Shown here: in pieces, positions 39,196-48,930 of the stretch
Position numbering within the stretch: the stretch's first letter is position 1
Layout of the letters: each line of letters begins with the position of its first letter
Assembly (NCBI RefSeq): GCF_002355475.1
Contig: NZ_AP014862.1
Coordinates: 1,674,001 to 1,738,000, forward strand
Source: Pseudomonas furukawaii
Lineage (GTDB): Bacteria > Pseudomonadota > Gammaproteobacteria > Pseudomonadales > Pseudomonadaceae
Length of the DNA stretch: 64,000 nt
Direction of reading: 5' to 3'
The notes under the pieces: model-generated
The model's database searches: none
What the model saw: only the letters and a program-made list of their open reading frames with translations
Told to the model about the DNA's origin: nothing
Made by a program: the position numbers and the translations under genes

Positions 39196-39606
39196 ATGGC
39201 CGTCCCTGCGGAGACCCCGCGCGACACGCTGGTGACCTTCCTGCCGCACCGGCTGAACCGCCAGCCGGTGGTCGTGCGCGGGTTGACCGCCGACGAGTTG
39301 TGGATCTGCGCCGGCCTGTCGGCCGCCGCCGGGTTCGCGCTCGGCGTGCCGCTGGCCTGGCTCACGCACAGCATCGCCATGGTGCCCACGCTGATCGTCG
39401 CCGGTATCGCGCTGGGCGTCTTCATCGGCGGCGGCTTCCTGCGCGCACAGAAGCGCGGCCGGCCCGAGACCTGGCTATACCGGCAGCTCCAGTGGCGGCT
39501 GGCCCTGCGGCACCCGGCGCTGGCAGCGCTGCTGGGCTGGCAGCGCCTCATTACCCGCTCGGGCTACTGGACGACCCGGCGCAATGCCGATCGAGGGGCG
39601 CCATGA
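39196..39606 (+). CDS. TIGR03750-type ICE protein (TraL-like)
   Basis: A 136-residue protein with FLPHRLNRQPVVVRGLTADE, typical of this ICE family, and two central hydrophobic segments. By position and topology it may correspond to TraL/VirB3, an inner-membrane pilus-assembly partner. The stop overlaps the next start by 4 bp. Confidence 0.8.
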   Translation: MAVPAETPRDTLVTFLPHRLNRQPVVVRGLTADELWICAGLSAAAGFALGVPLAWLTHSIAMVPTLIVAGIALGVFIGGGFLRAQKRGRPETWLYRQLQWRLALRHPALAALLGWQRLITRSGYWTTRRNADRGAP

Positions 39607-40301
39607 GCCGTTTCAGGAACGAGGTTGCGCACCTGCAGGCGCACGTGAGGACGCTGCGCCTGGGCGCCGGCGCGCTGTTCGCGGTGGTGCTGCTGCTCGG
39701 CTTCGGTTGGTGGACTGCGCCGAAGAGTCTCACCATCCATGTGCCGCCGGACCTGCGCTCGGGCAGCACGCGCAAGTGGTGGGAGGTGCCGCCCGAGAGC
39801 GTGTATGCCTTCACCTTCTACATCTGGCAGCAGGTACAGCGCTGGCCCACGAGCGGCGAAGAGGACTATCCACGCAACCTGCGCGCGCTGTCGGCCTACC
39901 TGACGCCGAGCTGCCGGGCCTTCCTGCAGCAGGACTACGAGTACCGGCGTGCCAGGGGCGAGTTGCGTCAGCGCGTGCGCGGCATCTACGAGATTCCCGG
40001 CCGCGGCTACGGCGACAATCCGGCCACGCGCGTCAAGGTGGTCTCCGACCGCGATTGGATCGTCACGCTCGACGTGAGCGCGGACGAATACTACGGCTCC
40101 GAGCAGGTCAAGCGCGCCCTGGTGCGCTACCCCATCAAGGTCGTCCGGCTGGACATCGACCCCGAGCGCAACCCCTTCGGCCTGGCGCTGGACTGCTACG
40201 CCAGCGCACCCCAGCGCATCGAACCACCGCCGACGCCCACGCCGACCCGGGCCGGCACGCCCGCCAACGCCTCCGGCCGCCTGCAGGGAGGCTCCCCATG
40301 A
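39603..40301 (+). CDS. TIGR03746-type ICE protein (VirB8/TraE-like)
   Basis: A 232-residue bitopic protein: one N-terminal membrane helix (GAGALFAVVLLLGFGWW), then a periplasmic domain with VPPESVYAFTFYIWQQVQRW and RVKVVSDRDWIVTLDVSADE, and a Pro-rich tail. Such proteins nucleate the mating-pore core. It overlaps its neighbours on both sides by 4 bp. Confidence 0.8.
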   Translation: MSRFRNEVAHLQAHVRTLRLGAGALFAVVLLLGFGWWTAPKSLTIHVPPDLRSGSTRKWWEVPPESVYAFTFYIWQQVQRWPTSGEEDYPRNLRALSAYLTPSCRAFLQQDYEYRRARGELRQRVRGIYEIPGRGYGDNPATRVKVVSDRDWIVTLDVSADEYYGSEQVKRALVRYPIKVVRLDIDPERNPFGLALDCYASAPQRIEPPPTPTPTRAGTPANASGRLQGGSP

Positions 40302-41212
40302 AGTCCGTCGTCTTGTCGGCCCTGGCCGCCGTCCTGCTGACCCTCGGTTTCGTGCCGGCCAGCCAGGCCGTGGAAATCCTGCGCTGGGAGCGGCTGCCCC
40401 TGCCGCTGCCGCTGGTGGTCGGCCAGGAGCGCGTGGTCTTCATCGACCGCAATGTGCGCGTCGGCGTGCCGACCGGTGTTGGCGACCACCTGCGCGTGCA
40501 GAGTACGGGTGGCGCGATCTACCTGCGGGCGAGCGAGCCGATTCCGCCAACGCGGCTGCAACTGCAGGACGTGGAATCCGGCGCGCTGATCCTGCTCGAC
40601 ATCGCCGCCGAGCCGGCGCAGGACGGCCAGGCGCCGCTGGAGCCGGTGCGCATCGTGGCAGCGGAAGCCCCCGCCAAGCGCTACGGCGGCGGTGCGGCAA
40701 GTGGCGCGGACGCGCAGGCCGATGCGCCCGCAGACAAATCGGTTCCCCGGCGCGAAACGCCGCTACCGATCGTGCTGACGCGCCATGCCGCACAGAACCT
40801 GTACGCGCCGCTGCGCACCGTCGAGCCGGTGTCCGGCATCGGGCGCGTGAACCTGCGCCGCGACCTCGCGCTGGACACCCTGCTGCCGACGCTGCCGGTG
40901 CACGCGCGGGCGCTGGCCGCGTGGCGCCTGGAAGACCAGTGGGTGACGGCCGTGCGACTCACCAACACCGCCGCGCGCTGGCTCGACCTCGACCCGCGCG
41001 CGCTGCAGGGGAACTTCGTGGCGGCGACCTTCCAGCATCCGAACCTGGGGCCGGCCGGCACCCCGTCCGACACCACGGTGCTCTACCTGGTCACGCGCGG
41101 CCACGGCCTGGCCGAATCGCTGCTGCCGGCGCTGAGCCCGATCGACGCCACCGTGAACCTGCCGCCGGCCGCCGCGGCCGGCTCGACCGCAGGAGCGCGC
41201 GATGAAGAGTAA
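40298..41212 (+). CDS. TIGR03749-type ICE protein (TraK/VirB9-like)
   Basis: A 304-residue exported protein has a signal peptide (VLSALAAVLLTLGFVPASQA) and the family start VEILRWERLPLPLPLVVGQE. The beta-rich body and position between VirB8-like and VirB10-like proteins suggest an outer-membrane core component. The ATG at 40298 overlaps the upstream stop. Confidence 0.8.
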   Translation: MKSVVLSALAAVLLTLGFVPASQAVEILRWERLPLPLPLVVGQERVVFIDRNVRVGVPTGVGDHLRVQSTGGAIYLRASEPIPPTRLQLQDVESGALILLDIAAEPAQDGQAPLEPVRIVAAEAPAKRYGGGAASGADAQADAPADKSVPRRETPLPIVLTRHAAQNLYAPLRTVEPVSGIGRVNLRRDLALDTLLPTLPVHARALAAWRLEDQWVTAVRLTNTAARWLDLDPRALQGNFVAATFQHPNLGPAGTPSDTTVLYLVTRGHGLAESLLPALSPIDATVNLPPAAAAGSTAGARDEE

Positions 41213-42638
41213 TCCGCTGCTCAAGTGGCTGCTGATCCCGATGGCGCTGCTGCTGGTGTTCGTCGGCATCAAGCTGTTCTCCGGCGCCCCCGGCGGCCAG
41301 CCCGCGCCCAAGGGCGCGGCCGGTACGCTCACGCCCGAGGAGATGAAGGCCCTGGGCATCGCCGGCGACACGCCGCGCGATACCGTCGCCACGCTGGTGG
41401 CCCAGGTCAAGCAGTTGCGCACCGAGCTACAGAGCGCGCTCGGCGACAACAGGCAGCACAAGGCCGAGAACGAGCGCCTGCGGGCGCGGGAAAGCGCGAT
41501 CGACCAGCGCATCCAGAGCGCGCTGGAAGGCGAGCGCAACCGCCTGGAGCAGGAGCGCACCCAGGTGGCCAGCGACAGGCAGCAGACCCAGGGTCTGCTG
41601 CAGGACTTGCAGCGGCAACTGGACGGCCTTGCCGGCAAGGGTGGCCCGTCCGACCTGCCCGTCGGGCTGGGGCTGGAAGAGGGTGACGGCCAGCGCTTCG
41701 AGCGCGGCACCAGCGGCATGCGGTGGGTCGAGCCCGACGACGCCAAGGTCGACGCCACGAAAGGCAGCAAGGAGCCGAGCTTTCCCCAGAGCTTCGGGCC
41801 GGCCCAGAAAAGCCTGTCGGCCGCAGTGGAATCCGTCGCCGACGTTGGCAGCAGCGCGGTGGGCGCATCCACGCAGGCTGTCTACACCGTGCCGTCGAAC
41901 GCGACGCTCATGGGGTCGATTGCCATGACGGCGCTGATCGGGCGCGTGCCGATCGACGGAACCGTCAACGACCCGTACCCCTTCAAGGTGCTGATCGGCC
42001 CGGACAACCTCACGGCCAACGGCATCGACATCCCCGACGTGGCCGGCGCCGTGGTCAGCGGCACGGCCTCGGGCGACTGGACGCTGTCGTGCGTGCGCGG
42101 GCAAATCCGCTCGGTCACGTTCGTGTTCCAGGACGGCACCATCCGCACGGTGCCCGAGGACGGCAACCGGGACCAGCGCAGCGGGCAAGCCAGCGCCAAC
42201 AGCACGACGAGTGCCACGCAAGGCGGCCTCGGCTGGATCAGCGATCCCTACGGCATTCCCTGCGTCAGCGGCGAGCGGCGCAGCAACGCGCAGCAGTACC
42301 TCGGCAGCCAGGCGCTGATCACCGCGGCCGGCGCGGGCGCGGCCTCGCTCATCAAGTCCGACAACGGCAGCGTGGCCGTGGTCGCCAACAACAACGGCTC
42401 GCTGGGCACCGTCGGCATCAGCGGCAACGAAGCGATGGGCCGCATCCTGGCCGGCGGTGTGCGCGACATGGCCGATTGGGTCAACAAGTTGTATGGCCAG
42501 GCCTTCGCGGCCGTCTACGTGCAGCCCGGCGCCAGGGTGGCCGTGCATCTGGAGCAGCCGCTCGACATCGACTACGACGCCCAGGGGCGTCGGGTGAACC
42601 ACCGCATCGGAGAAGCCCATGCTTCGGACCTGGATTGA
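41202..42638 (+). CDS. TIGR03752-type ICE protein (VirB10/TraB-like)
   Basis: A 478-residue protein has one N-terminal membrane helix (LLIPMALLLVFVGIKLF), a long coiled coil (about residues 60-145, rich in Glu/Gln/Arg), and a C-terminal beta domain with LIGPDNLTANGIDIPDVAGA and IQSVTF-like IRSVTFVFQDG. This is the plan of VirB10-type proteins that span from the inner to the outer membrane. It overlaps the upstream gene by 11 bp. Confidence 0.82.
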   Translation: MKSNPLLKWLLIPMALLLVFVGIKLFSGAPGGQPAPKGAAGTLTPEEMKALGIAGDTPRDTVATLVAQVKQLRTELQSALGDNRQHKAENERLRARESAIDQRIQSALEGERNRLEQERTQVASDRQQTQGLLQDLQRQLDGLAGKGGPSDLPVGLGLEEGDGQRFERGTSGMRWVEPDDAKVDATKGSKEPSFPQSFGPAQKSLSAAVESVADVGSSAVGASTQAVYTVPSNATLMGSIAMTALIGRVPIDGTVNDPYPFKVLIGPDNLTANGIDIPDVAGAVVSGTASGDWTLSCVRGQIRSVTFVFQDGTIRTVPEDGNRDQRSGQASANSTTSATQGGLGWISDPYGIPCVSGERRSNAQQYLGSQALITAAGAGAASLIKSDNGSVAVVANNNGSLGTVGISGNEAMGRILAGGVRDMADWVNKLYGQAFAAVYVQPGARVAVHLEQPLDIDYDAQGRRVNHRIGEAHASDLD

Positions 42639-43053
42639 CGCGACTGCCGTGCTGCTGGCGGCCGTCTTGCTCGGCGGCTGCGCCACCAGCAAGGAGAAGC
42701 TGCTGCTACACGGCGACAGCAGCATGCTCGACATCTGGCAGCAGGAGACCGGCGGCAGCGCGGGCGGCGGCCAGACCGCACGGCAACTGCTCGACGCGCG
42801 CCAGGGCCTGCGCCGGCCGCTGACCGTGGCCGACGTGCAGGCGGCACCCGGCGTGCAGGCGCGCTACACCCGTACCGCGCAGAACGAGATCTACCGCCAG
42901 TTCCAGCGCCTGCCGAACCCCGACCTGGTGATGTACGTGTTCCCACACCTGGCGGGCACCGACCCGGTGCCGGTGCCCGGCTACAGCACGGTGTTCCCGC
43001 TCTACCAGCGCGTGCAGTACGCGATGCCGGGCGAGCGGGTGGAGGACTACTGA
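42619..43053 (+). CDS. TIGR03751-type ICE lipoprotein (TraV-like)
   Basis: A 144-residue lipoprotein: LLAAVLLGGCATSKEK gives the lipobox, followed by HGDSSMLDIWQQE and a C-terminal LAGTDPVPVPGYSTVFPLYQ. It probably anchors the core complex in the outer membrane, as VirB7/TraV do. It overlaps the upstream gene by 20 bp and its stop shares a base with the next start. Confidence 0.8.
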   Translation: MLRTWIDATAVLLAAVLLGGCATSKEKLLLHGDSSMLDIWQQETGGSAGGGQTARQLLDARQGLRRPLTVADVQAAPGVQARYTRTAQNEIYRQFQRLPNPDLVMYVFPHLAGTDPVPVPGYSTVFPLYQRVQYAMPGERVEDY

Positions 43054-45932
43054 TGGCCTGGTCGCTGCCGTGGCCGCGCAAGGGAGCCGCCCCTCCAGCG
43101 GATGGTGCGCAGGCGGCGGACGACGCCTGGGCGTTGCATGTCGCGACGCTGGCCGCGCAGGGCATACCGGAGCCCGGCGGCGCGCTCGCCGGCCGGCGCC
43201 GGCCAGCGACCCAGGCCGACCACGATGCGCTCTACACCGTCGCGCCGTCGTTCGCGGACTTGCTGCCCTGGGTCGAGTACCTGCACGGCAGCAAGTGCAT
43301 GTTGCTGGAAGATGGCCAGTCGGTGGCGGCCTTCTTCGAGCTGGCGCCGGTCGGCACCGAGGGCCGCGAGATGGCCTGGCTGTGGCAGGCGCGCGATGCG
43401 CTGGAGAACGCCCTGCAGGACTCCTTCGACGAGCTGGACGACAACCCCTGGGTGGTGCAGCTCTACGCCCAGGACGAGGCCGACTGGAACAACTATCTGC
43501 GTTCACTGGCGAACTATCTGCAGCCGCGTGCGCAGGGAAGCGCGTTCAGCGACTTCTACCTGCGCTTCTTCGCCCATCACCTGCAGGCCATCGCCAAGCC
43601 GGGTGGCTTGTTCGAGGACACCACGGTGACGCGCCTGCGGTGGCGCGGCCAGGTCCGGCGCGTGCGCATGGTGGTCTATCGCCGCACGTCCGCGGCCCCG
43701 CGGCGCGGCCAGTCGCCCGAGCAGGCGCTGACCACGATCTGCGACCGCCTGGTCGGCGGGCTGGCGAATGCCGGCGTGAAAGCCCGGCGTCTCGGCGCGG
43801 CGGACATCCACGCCTGGCTGCTGCGCTGGTTCAACCCGAACCCGACCCTGCTCGGCGCCACTGCCGAAGACCGGGAACGCTTCTATGCGCTGACCCGCTA
43901 CCCGGAAGAGCGGGAAGAGGGCGAGATCGAACTCGCCAGCGGCACCGACTTCGCGCAGCGCCTGTTCTTCGGCCAGCCACGCTCGGACGTGCCCAACGGC
44001 CTTTGGTTCTTCGACGGCATGCCGCATCGGGTGATCGTGATGGATCGCCTGCGCACGCCACCCGTGACGGGCCATCTGACGGGCGAGACGCGCAAAGGCG
44101 GCGACGCCATGAACGCGCTGTTCGACCAGATGCCCGAGGACACGGTGATGTGCCTGACGCTGGTCGCCACGCCCCAGGACGTGCTGGAGGCGCACCTGAA
44201 CCACCTCGCCAGGAAGGCCGTCGGCGAGACCCTGGCCTCGGAGCAGACGCGTGCGGACGTGCAGCAGGCGCGCGGCCTGATCGGCAGCGCGCACAAGCTC
44301 TACCGCGGCGCACTGGCGTTCTACCTGCGCGGCCGCGACCTGGCCCAGCTCGACGCGCGCGGCCTGCAACTCGTCAACGTGATGCTCAACGCGGGCCTGC
44401 AGCCGGTGCGCGAGGAAGACGAGGTGGCGCCGCTGAACAGCTATCTGCGCTGGCTGCCGTGCGTGTTCGATCCGGCTGCCGACAAGCGCCAGTGGTACAC
44501 CCAGCTCATGTTCGCGCAACATGCGGCGAACCTGGCGCCGGTCTGGGGCCGCAGCCAGGGCACGGGGCATCCGGGCATCACGTTCTTCAACCGCGGCGGC
44601 GGTCCGATCACCTTCGATCCGTTGAACCGCCTCGACCGCCAGATGAACGCGCATCTGTTCCTGTTCGGCCCCACGGGTTCGGGCAAGAGCGCGACGCTCA
44701 ACAACATCCTGAATCAGGTGACGGCGATCTATCGGCCGCGCCTGTTCATCGTCGAGGCGGGCAACAGCTTCGGCCTGTTCGGCGACTTCGCGGCACGGCT
44801 GGGCCTCACCGTGCATCGGGTGAAGCTCGCGCCCGGCGCGGGCGTCAGTCTGGCGCCGTTCGCCGACGCCTGGCGCCTGGTCGATACGCCGAGCCAGGTA
44901 CAGACGCTGGACGCCGATGCGCTCGACGAAGATCAGCCCGATGCCGGCATGGCCGTGGAAGGCGACGAGCAGCGCGACGTGCTCGGCGAGCTGGAGATCA
45001 CTGCACGGCTGATGATCACCGGCGGCGAGGACAAGGAAGAAGCGCGCATGACCCGCGCCGACCGCAGCCTGATCCGCCAGTGCATTCTCGATGCGGCCCG
45101 GCATTGCGTGGCGGACGAACGCACGGTGCTCACGCGCGATGTGCGCGACGCGCTGCGCGAGCGCGCCGGCGATGCCACGCTGCCGGAGATGCGGCGCGCA
45201 CGCCTGCTGGAGATGGCCGACGCCATGGACATGTTCTGCCAGGGCGTGGATGGCGAGATGTTCGACCGGCCCGGCACGCCGTGGCCGGAAGTCGACATCA
45301 CCATCGTGGACCTGGCCACCTTCGCCCGCGAGGGCTACAACGCGCAGCTCTCCATTGCCTACATCTCGCTCATCAACACCGTCAACAACATCGCCGAGCG
45401 CGACCAGTTCCTGGGCCGCCCGATCATCAACGTGACGGACGAAGGTCACATCATCACCAAGAACCCGCTGCTCGCGCCCTACGTGGTCAAGATCACCAAG
45501 ATGTGGCGCAAGCTCGGCGCCTGGTTCTGGCTCGCCACGCAGAACCTGGACGACTTGCCGAAAGCGGCCGAGCCCATGCTCAACATGATCGAGTGGTGGA
45601 TCTGCCTGTCGATGCCGCCCGATGAAGTCGAGAAGATCGCCCGGTTCCGCGAACTCAATGCGTCGCAGAAGGCGCTGATGCTCTCGGCCCGCAAGGAAGC
45701 CGGCAAGTTCAGCGAGGGCGTCATCCTCTCCAAGAGCATGGAAGTGCTGTTCCGCGCCGTGCCGCCCAGCCTCTACCTGGCGATGGCGATGACCGAGCCG
45801 GAGGAGAAGGCCGAACGCTTCCAGTTGATGCAGCAGCACGGCATCAGCGAGCTGGATGCGGCCTTCCGCGTGGCCGAGAAGATCGACCGTGCGCGGGGCA
45901 TCGAACCTCTGACGCTGGACACGTTGGCCTGA
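43053..45932 (+). CDS. Conjugative transfer ATPase, VirB4/TraC type (TIGR03744)
   Basis: This 959-residue ATPase powers pilus assembly. The Walker A is FGPTGSGKSATLNNIL near residue 540, the Walker B region is RPIINVTDEGHIITKN near residue 790, followed by WFWLATQNLDDLPK. An N-terminal VirB4-type domain includes YLHGSKCMLLEDGQSVAAFF. Length is typical of the ICE family. It is one of the best conserved markers of the MPF_G transfer system. Confidence 0.92.
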   Translation: MAWSLPWPRKGAAPPADGAQAADDAWALHVATLAAQGIPEPGGALAGRRRPATQADHDALYTVAPSFADLLPWVEYLHGSKCMLLEDGQSVAAFFELAPVGTEGREMAWLWQARDALENALQDSFDELDDNPWVVQLYAQDEADWNNYLRSLANYLQPRAQGSAFSDFYLRFFAHHLQAIAKPGGLFEDTTVTRLRWRGQVRRVRMVVYRRTSAAPRRGQSPEQALTTICDRLVGGLANAGVKARRLGAADIHAWLLRWFNPNPTLLGATAEDRERFYALTRYPEEREEGEIELASGTDFAQRLFFGQPRSDVPNGLWFFDGMPHRVIVMDRLRTPPVTGHLTGETRKGGDAMNALFDQMPEDTVMCLTLVATPQDVLEAHLNHLARKAVGETLASEQTRADVQQARGLIGSAHKLYRGALAFYLRGRDLAQLDARGLQLVNVMLNAGLQPVREEDEVAPLNSYLRWLPCVFDPAADKRQWYTQLMFAQHAANLAPVWGRSQGTGHPGITFFNRGGGPITFDPLNRLDRQMNAHLFLFGPTGSGKSATLNNILNQVTAIYRPRLFIVEAGNSFGLFGDFAARLGLTVHRVKLAPGAGVSLAPFADAWRLVDTPSQVQTLDADALDEDQPDAGMAVEGDEQRDVLGELEITARLMITGGEDKEEARMTRADRSLIRQCILDAARHCVADERTVLTRDVRDALRERAGDATLPEMRRARLLEMADAMDMFCQGVDGEMFDRPGTPWPEVDITIVDLATFAREGYNAQLSIAYISLINTVNNIAERDQFLGRPIINVTDEGHIITKNPLLAPYVVKITKMWRKLGAWFWLATQNLDDLPKAAEPMLNMIEWWICLSMPPDEVEKIARFRELNASQKALMLSARKEAGKFSEGVILSKSMEVLFRAVPPSLYLAMAMTEPEEKAERFQLMQQHGISELDAAFRVAEKIDRARGIEPLTLDTLA

Positions 45933-45945
45933 AGGGAGCAACACG

Positions 45946-46689
45946 ATGCGCATGCCTTCATTCGCCCGCCGTCATCCCTGGATCGGTCTGCTGATCGTGG
46001 TGACGATTGCGGTGGCCTCGTGGATGCTGCTGCACGTGCCGCATCCGGCAACCGAGCCCGTGCCCCTGGCCGCCGCCGGGTCCGAAGCGTCGAAACCGGC
46101 TGGCCCGCCCTGGCTGTATGGCCGTGCCGATGCCCGCTTCACGGTGGTCGGTTACGCCGACCTGGAGTGTCCGTACTGTCGGGCCTACTTCCCCACGCTC
46201 AAGCGCTGGATAGACGCCCATCCCGAGGTGAGCTGGCGGTGGCACCACCTGCCGCTGTCCATGCACGAGCCGGCCGCGACTGCCGGGGCACGCCTGGCCG
46301 AGTGCGCGGGCGAGATCGGCGGACATGCCACGTTCTGGCAGGCGGTGGCCTGGCTCTACGCGCACACCCGCGGCGACGGCCAGGGCCTGCCGGAGGGCCT
46401 GCGCTATCCCGACCTCACGCCTGCCGTGCAGGCTTGTCTCGACAGCGATCGCCCCGACGCCATCATCCGTTCCCACGCGGCGGAAGCGGCACAGCAGGGC
46501 ATCGCGGCCACGCCGGCCCTGCAACTGCGCGACCGCGAGTCCGGCAAGACGCTCCTGCTGCACGGTCCCGTCGAAGGCGATGCCTTGCTGTCTGCCATCG
46601 ACCTGCTCGCCGCCGGCAGCACGACCGCAGCCGAACCCGCCCATTCCTCAGACATGCCCGCCGGCGTTGCCGGTGACATGCCCAGGTAG
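45946..46689 (+). CDS. DsbG/DsbA-like thiol oxidoreductase
   Basis: A 247-residue protein: N-terminal membrane anchor (WIGLLIVVTIAVASWMLL), then a thioredoxin fold with the active site CPYC in YADLECPYCRAYFPTLK and a cis-Pro region ATPALQLRD. It would form or isomerise disulfides in exported pore proteins. It follows the VirB4-like gene by 13 bp, a standard place in this ICE family. A 195-bp gap to the radC-like gene follows, with no feature seen. Confidence 0.82.
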   Translation: MRMPSFARRHPWIGLLIVVTIAVASWMLLHVPHPATEPVPLAAAGSEASKPAGPPWLYGRADARFTVVGYADLECPYCRAYFPTLKRWIDAHPEVSWRWHHLPLSMHEPAATAGARLAECAGEIGGHATFWQAVAWLYAHTRGDGQGLPEGLRYPDLTPAVQACLDSDRPDAIIRSHAAEAAQQGIAATPALQLRDRESGKTLLLHGPVEGDALLSAIDLLAAGSTTAAEPAHSSDMPAGVAGDMPR

Positions 46690-46884
46690 CCATCGATCTT
46701 CAAGGCTGCGGCGCGGCTTGTCCGCGTTGATCGAAACCCGTTCGCATCGCATCCCTTGACGCGAACAGCCACTGCATCGGCGGTGGTGGATGCCCGCTCG
46801 TCACCCGTTCCATCCCCATCGTCCCCAGGAGGGTTTGCCCTCCAGGGGCAGGCGCCCTCCGATCTCATCCATTGGAGGTTCGCC

Positions 46885-47379
46885 ATGTCTCTTGTCATCG
46901 CCGACTCCCGCCCGGAGTCGCTCACCCTGATCGCCGCCCAGCACGAAGACTGGATCATCCGGCAGGCCATCGCTTTGCTGGAGAACCGCGTGTTCAAGGC
47001 CGGTCCAGCGCTGGGCAGTCCCGCCGCCGTGCGCGACTACCTGCGCCTGAAACTGGTCACGGAGCCGAACGAAATCTTCGCCGTCGTGTTTCTCGACAAC
47101 CAGCACCAGGTGCTCGCCTTTGAGCCGCTGTTCCAGGGCACGGTCGACCAGACTTCGGTGTATCCGAGGGTGGTGGTCCAGCGTGCGCTGGCGCTCAACG
47201 CTGCGGCGCTGATCCTGGCGCATCAGCACCCCTCGGGGAACACCGAGCCCTCGGCCGCTGATCGTGCGATCACCGAGCGGCTGAAGAGCGCCCTGGCCAC
47301 CGTCGATGTCCGGGTACTGGATCACTTCATCGTCGGCAAGGGCAGCCCGTACTCGTTCGCCGAAGCTGGCTTGTTGTAG
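46885..47379 (+). CDS. radC: RadC-like JAB-domain protein
   Basis: A 164-residue RadC-type protein has the JAB/MPN metalloprotease-like signature in [18 protein letters not shown]. It lacks the helix-hairpin-helix part of chromosomal RadC, as is common for mobile-element copies. The true biochemical role is unclear. The ATG at 46885 follows GGAGG. A strong terminator directly follows, so it ends a transcription unit. Confidence 0.85.
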   Translation: MSLVIADSRPESLTLIAAQHEDWIIRQAIALLENRVFKAGPALGSPAAVRDYLRLKLVTEPNEIFAVVFLDNQHQVLAFEPLFQGTVDQTSVYPRVVVQRALALNAAALILAHQHPSGNTEPSAADRAITERLKSALATVDVRVLDHFIVGKGSPYSFAEAGLL

Positions 47380-47397
47380 CGCATTCGATTCATCACC

Positions 47398-47424
47398 ACG
47401 GGAGCCCTTGGCTCCCGTTTTTTT
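47398..47424 (+). terminator. Strong intrinsic terminator after the radC-like gene
   Basis: ACGGGAGCC and GGCTCCCGT pair over 9 bp around a 3-base loop, followed by seven T. It separates the upstream mating-pore operon from the TIGR03757-TIGR03755 group. Confidence 0.85.
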
Positions 47425-47529
47425 GCCAGTCCGCAGGAAATCGGGACTGACTGGTTTCGGTTTCTTTGTCGTTTCCTGATCTGCGTTGCACTCGACTACG
47501 AGCTTGCATCGACTCTGCGGAGGCGCGAC

Positions 47530-47979
47530 ATGCCGGCTCATTCCCTCAACCTTCCTGCTGCCTCGCGGCGCCTCCTGACTGCCAGGCTGGCCGCTGGGCT
47601 GTGCGCCGCACTGCTTGCTCCCATCGCGGCCGCCGCCGGTGTGCTCGTCGTCACCGACAGCCGTCATCCGGTGCAGGCTCCAGCCGGCGTGCGGATCATC
47701 GAGCTGGACCAGGCCACGCGCATCGAGGTCGAACTCGCCGCGCACCTACCGGCCGACCCGCAACAGGCTGCAGCCCTGGTGCGGCAGCGGTTGCATGACG
47801 GCGGCGAGGCCCTTCAACGCCGCATCGGCCACGCCTACCAAGGTGTCGCGGATGCCTGGGGACTGGGCATCGCCAAGATTCCCGCCGTGGTGGTCGATCG
47901 ACGCTACGTGGTCTACGGCGAGCCCGACGTGCCCCGCGCCGTCGCGCGCATCAACGCCTACCGGAGCACGCAGCCATGA
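47530..47979 (+). CDS. TIGR03757-type ICE protein
   Basis: A 149-residue exported protein with a signal peptide (AAGLCAALLAPIAAAAG) and then VLVVTDSRHPV and IAKIPAVVVDRRYVVYGE. The last stretch resembles TrbC/TraW-N thioredoxin-like proteins. The family occurs just ahead of the TraU-like gene. It overlaps that gene by 4 bp. Confidence 0.8.
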   Translation: MPAHSLNLPAASRRLLTARLAAGLCAALLAPIAAAAGVLVVTDSRHPVQAPAGVRIIELDQATRIEVELAAHLPADPQQAAALVRQRLHDGGEALQRRIGHAYQGVADAWGLGIAKIPAVVVDRRYVVYGEPDVPRAVARINAYRSTQP

Positions 47980-48920
47980 GCCTCCTGCTGGCATCCCGGC
48001 GCCTGCGCGCCACCGTCGCCTCGCTGCTGCTGAGCACGGCCACGTCGACGTTCGCCCTGGACACCGCCACCATCGTCTCGTCGGCGCTGTCCCCCGACTG
48101 CCTCGAATACCGCGTGGTCGGTATCTGCTACTGGCTGTACTGCACGCCCTTCGGCTGCTCGGTTCGCACCTCCGTCAAGGTGCGCCACTACGTCCCCGAT
48201 GCGGTGGTGTCGAGCTACTCGAACACCGGCGAAAACCCGTGGCTGGAGGTCAGGGCGATGAGCATGCCCAACCCGACCGCCAAGGCTGGCGGTGACGGCA
48301 CGACCAATCACGACAACGAGAACAACCTCGCCAAGTTCAAGAACGCCGATGTCATCGGCCATCCGGCCGGGCTGGTGTTCAGCCAGTTCGCCAGCGCCTC
48401 CGGCTACACCTGCGAAGGCGCTGGCACGGCCTTCATGCCGTATCTGCTGAGCACGCTCGACACGATCGCCTGGCGCTACAACATCCCGGAAGCGTTCTAC
48501 CCCGAAGCGCTCATCCCCGGCCGGCGCGAAATCGGTACGCGCACCGGCCTGAACCTCTGGGGCAACGTGTATCCCCGCGGTGGCTTCCTGCACCAGACCG
48601 ACGACCACAAGAGCGGCGCCGTGGTCGCGCAGCGCGCGGGCGACATCGTGACGCGCCGCAACCAGATTCACGTGTATCAGCCCCTGCTGGCCAACGCCCG
48701 CGACGGCTACTGGCCAGCCGGCGCGCTGATGGAGACCGACGCCTCGACGGGCAAGTGGCAGGAGCTGACGCCCACGCTCTCGAACAGTTGCGTGGTCTTC
48801 CCGCACAGCCGCACCCGCGTGCAGGCCCAGCAGGGCGACTACGCCTGGGCCTTGTGGCGGCCGTACTCCTGCTGCCGGCGCCGTGGCCTGGTCTTCCTCG
48901 GCAGCGTCGATTTCATGTGA
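47976..48920 (+). CDS. TIGR03756-type ICE protein (TraU-like)
   Basis: A 314-residue exported Cys-rich protein: a signal peptide is followed by SPDCLEYRVVGICYWLYCTP, YVPDAVVSSYSNTGENPW and a C-terminal YAWALWRPYSCCRR. The Cys pattern and Trp-rich motifs fit TraU-like periplasmic proteins required for mating-pair stabilisation and pore opening. It ends 10 bp before the TIGR03755-type gene. Confidence 0.85.
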   Translation: MSLLLASRRLRATVASLLLSTATSTFALDTATIVSSALSPDCLEYRVVGICYWLYCTPFGCSVRTSVKVRHYVPDAVVSSYSNTGENPWLEVRAMSMPNPTAKAGGDGTTNHDNENNLAKFKNADVIGHPAGLVFSQFASASGYTCEGAGTAFMPYLLSTLDTIAWRYNIPEAFYPEALIPGRREIGTRTGLNLWGNVYPRGGFLHQTDDHKSGAVVAQRAGDIVTRRNQIHVYQPLLANARDGYWPAGALMETDASTGKWQELTPTLSNSCVVFPHSRTRVQAQQGDYAWALWRPYSCCRRRGLVFLGSVDFM

Positions 48921-48930
48921 GGAACCCACG

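Noticed and set aside
41427-42734. 435-residue minus-strand frame
   Set aside because: Opposite the VirB10-like gene, with low-complexity composition.
43503-45953. 816-residue open frame on the minus strand
   Set aside because: It lies wholly opposite the VirB4-like ATPase gene, is rich in Arg, His, Gln and Val as expected of a high-GC antisense frame, and has no recognisable motif.
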